Source of the DNA: JAHOYW01 sp963664605
GTDB lineage: Bacteria > Verrucomicrobiota > Lentisphaeria > Victivallales > Victivallaceae
DNA: 64,000 nucleotides
Assembly: GCA_963664605.1 (NCBI GenBank)
Contig: OY761536.1
Span: forward strand, 2,418,001-2,482,000
Direction of reading: 5' to 3'
The notes beneath the pieces are model-generated. The model ran no database searches and was not told where the DNA came from. It saw nothing but the letters and a program-made list of their open reading frames with translations. The translations under genes and the position numbers were made by a program. Shown piece after piece: positions 62,402 to 64,000 of this stretch. The stretch's first letter is position 1. Every line of letters begins with the position of its first letter.

Positions 62402-63646
62402 TTACGATTTTAAGAGCCAATTTCCTATAAACATTGGATTATTTATTAGCTGCTCGGGTAGTTCATGTTTTTTATCTGACTTGATAAATTCGTCATAAAG
62501 ACCGTAGAGCAGGAATGTATAGATGGCATACATGCCTACACGCAGTGAGAGAACATCGTTATTTTCTTTCACTTCAGAGACTTCCATGCCCAGAATACCG
62601 CCATGTATAGCAGGCTTATCAGGGACAATAATCAGACTTTCCTCTAAATGCATTAAAGACTGCTTTCCGACATTTAAATATTTTGAGTCATTGGTCAGCA
62701 AATAAAGGTTTAAACAGTTCAAAGAAACCACACAACTGGAAACCGATAGTTTATATTTTCCGAGACCGGATTGTCCATGGGACAGATCGCAGACCCAGTC
62801 CATGTATTGAATCACCTTATCGAGATATTTCCGGTCACCTGTCATTTGGTAAACTCCCAGCAGAGCTAGACTGCTGAAATCATCATTGAACTGATGCATT
62901 TCACTCCATGGAGTATCTTCAATTATCGGTTCAAGACTATCGCCAACAGTATCCAGACTGACAATTGGCGAACCATCATCCCGGATAAAATGCTGGATAT
63001 AAAAATCTGCTATTTTTACAGCAGTTTCTTTATATTTTTCATGGCCGGTTACATTATATAAGTCATAATAAAACAGTGCGCTTCCACATTGAAAATTACC
63101 CAGCCATTGCTTCGGTTCCTGTTGATCAAAAAAATAATAGGCTATCGGATAGCCAAATTCTTTCATCGCATAAGTCATATGCCATGTTGCATATAATTCA
63201 GCGCGTTTGAGAAATTCAACGTCTTTTATTGAATGATAAATTCTCAGAAATCCCCAGGCTGCAGACAGCGCATCTCTTGGTGCACACCAGCGATTTGAAG
63301 TAATCCGTTCATTTATGGCTCCCTGATATTCCGGATTTTCATCCATGGTGTTCTGAAGAGCTTTTAGATAGAATGCTCCTTTCATTGAGGCATCAAGATA
63401 GTTTTGCTTTTTATTGAAATCATAAAGCATCATTAAACCATAAATTGTCATTCCGGAAATCCAGTTGGTACTCAAATGCAGGATTTTTTCCTGTGAGATG
63501 CTGTAATTCCGCACAAAACGACCGAAATTCATATCTTCATTCATATCAAAATTCTGATAAGGTTTTGCTTCCCAGTCCGGATGACTGACATATTGGTTTA
63601 CACAGATCCACGTTGCGATAAGTTCTGCTTTTTCTATATTATTCAT
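62402..63646 (-). CDS. Predicted (alpha/alpha)6-barrel protein of sugar metabolism
   Basis: This is a 414-aa protein built of repeated helical hairpins with aromatic and acidic residues, as in (alpha/alpha)6 barrels of glycan enzymes (epimerases, GH88/GH105/GH127 types): TNWISGMTIYGLMMLYDFNK, RWCAPRDALSAAWGFLRIYH, WLGNFQCGSALFYYDLYNVT, YLDKVIQYMDWVCDLSHGQS. No signal peptide is seen and the precise family is not recognised. It lies 64 bp after a sulfatase in the same direction, so it probably acts on the desulfated sugar. Confidence 0.7.
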   Translation of the reverse strand: MNNIEKAELIATWICVNQYVSHPDWEAKPYQNFDMNEDMNFGRFVRNYSISQEKILHLSTNWISGMTIYGLMMLYDFNKKQNYLDASMKGAFYLKALQNTMDENPEYQGAINERITSNRWCAPRDALSAAWGFLRIYHSIKDVEFLKRAELYATWHMTYAMKEFGYPIAYYFFDQQEPKQWLGNFQCGSALFYYDLYNVTGHEKYKETAVKIADFYIQHFIRDDGSPIVSLDTVGDSLEPIIEDTPWSEMHQFNDDFSSLALLGVYQMTGDRKYLDKVIQYMDWVCDLSHGQSGLGKYKLSVSSCVVSLNCLNLYLLTNDSKYLNVGKQSLMHLEESLIIVPDKPAIHGGILGMEVSEVKENNDVLSLRVGMYAIYTFLLYGLYDEFIKSDKKHELPEQLINNPMFIGNWLLKS

Positions 63647-63710
63647 TTTAATATCTCTAAATTTTTAATTAATAATTTTATTGATTTTTAATTTCGAGAA
63701 AATTCAAGAA

Positions 63711-64000
63711 TTAAGCTTTATTTTTTCTTTTCAAAATTTCATCATAATGTGGCGAAAAGATAGCTTCATGCTGAATAACAAGCTCATCTCCGTCGGTCAA
63801 TCCCCAGTCACGGACTTCAAGTTCCCGAACCATTCGCAGCCTGATTGTTGTCAGAATCTCAGCGTATTCCGGATCATTTTTGAGGTCATGCTGTTCATAT
63901 GGATCTTTTTTAAGGTCAAAAAGCTGCTCACGTCCGGTTCGCGGAAACCAGATATACTTGATTTTTCCGTCAGTAAGGTACTGCATTTCCTCGCTTTCGG
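63711..64000 (-). CDS. Sulfatase, C-terminal part (5' end beyond window)
   Basis: The frame is open to the window edge. It reads YLTDGKIKYIWFPRTGREQL followed by FDLKKDPYEQHDLKNDPEYA, the usual C-terminal block of S1 sulfatases, nearly the same as DGKWKYIWYPEGGNEQLFDL in the sulfatase at the other end of the window. The active-site Cys lies outside. It is the first visible gene of the leftward sulfatase - (alpha/alpha)6 - GH3-remnant set. Confidence 0.88.
   Translation of the reverse strand, partial: ESEEMQYLTDGKIKYIWFPRTGREQLFDLKKDPYEQHDLKNDPEYAEILTTIRLRMVRELEVRDWGLTDGDELVIQHEAIFSPHYDEILKRKNKA

Noticed and set aside
1..64000. CRISPR arrays, tRNA and rRNA genes
   Set aside because: No regularly spaced identical repeats, and no cloverleaf or rRNA-like sequence was recognised in reading.

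Overview
The window most likely comes from a glycan-degrading member of the Lentisphaerota (Victivallis-like) or a close PVC relative. Three separate loci each carry a single prepilin-type protein with the N-terminal core FTLIELLVVIAIIAILAS and a C-terminal H-X9-DG motif. They sit among sulfatases, glycoside hydrolases, Gfo/Idh/MocA oxidoreductases, ceramidase-like hydrolases and many one-component regulators (LacI, GntR, AraC), which is the usual genome style of that group. The taxonomy is inference; no rRNA, tRNA or CRISPR array was seen.

Region 1 (1-18.7 kb) is a divergent glycan-utilisation locus. Leftward runs LacI - binding-protein/permease fusion - second permease with a large inserted loop - sulfatase (cut by the window edge). 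Rightward runs a GH20-like hexosaminidase - Gfo/Idh oxidoreductase - pseudopilin - secreted propeller-like protein - DNRLRE/CBM96-like protein - M14 peptidase - two DegT aminotransferases (the first frameshifted) - two amidohydrolase-fold proteins. Back-to-back sigma70-like promoters and a near-palindromic operator candidate lie between the arms. No ABC ATPase is present, so the transporter probably borrows one encoded elsewhere. A plausible job is uptake and processing of a sulfated, amino-sugar-containing glycan.

Region 2 (about 18.7-34.3 kb) is a mobile element of visibly different character. It carries a 1692-aa DNA methylase/helicase, a ParB-like protein, an ArdC-like antirestriction protein, a PH-domain membrane protein, a BRO-type antirepressor, a MobF (TrwC/TraI) relaxase with a divergent small DNA-binding-type gene, several small orphan genes, an array of RNA-like hairpins and a repeat cluster upstream of the relaxase. 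No integrase, type IV secretion genes or clear att repeats were found, so it looks like a mobilisable or decayed integrated plasmid/ICE segment.

Region 3 (34.4-37.9 kb) holds a divergent AraC regulator and sulfatase, followed by about 1 kb of decayed DNA containing an AraC remnant.

Region 4 (37.9-53.2 kb) is the most striking part. It has two paralogous four-gene cassettes, each with a GntR-type sensor-regulator, a pseudopilin, a secreted ~1060-aa protein (CBM9-like domain plus TIM-barrel-like domain) and a secreted ~430-aa repeat protein. The last two genes are in swapped order in the two cassettes. An esterase lies between them. Three nearly identical promoter/operator modules (TTGACA, 17 bp, TATAAT-like, overlapped by two TGGTATA half-sites) precede the two GntR genes and the esterase. 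The esterase copy sits on a duplicated segment that also carries the dead 3' end of an older esterase. A third, almost completely deleted copy of the ~1060-aa gene lies just before 53.2 kb.

Region 5 (53.2-64 kb) continues with a GH20-like secreted or cytoplasmic glycosidase candidate, an unknown secreted protein, two convergent neutral-ceramidase-like proteins, a Gfo/Idh oxidoreductase divergent from an AraC regulator, a truncated GH3 gene, an (alpha/alpha)6-barrel-like protein and the C-terminal part of another sulfatase that runs off the window.
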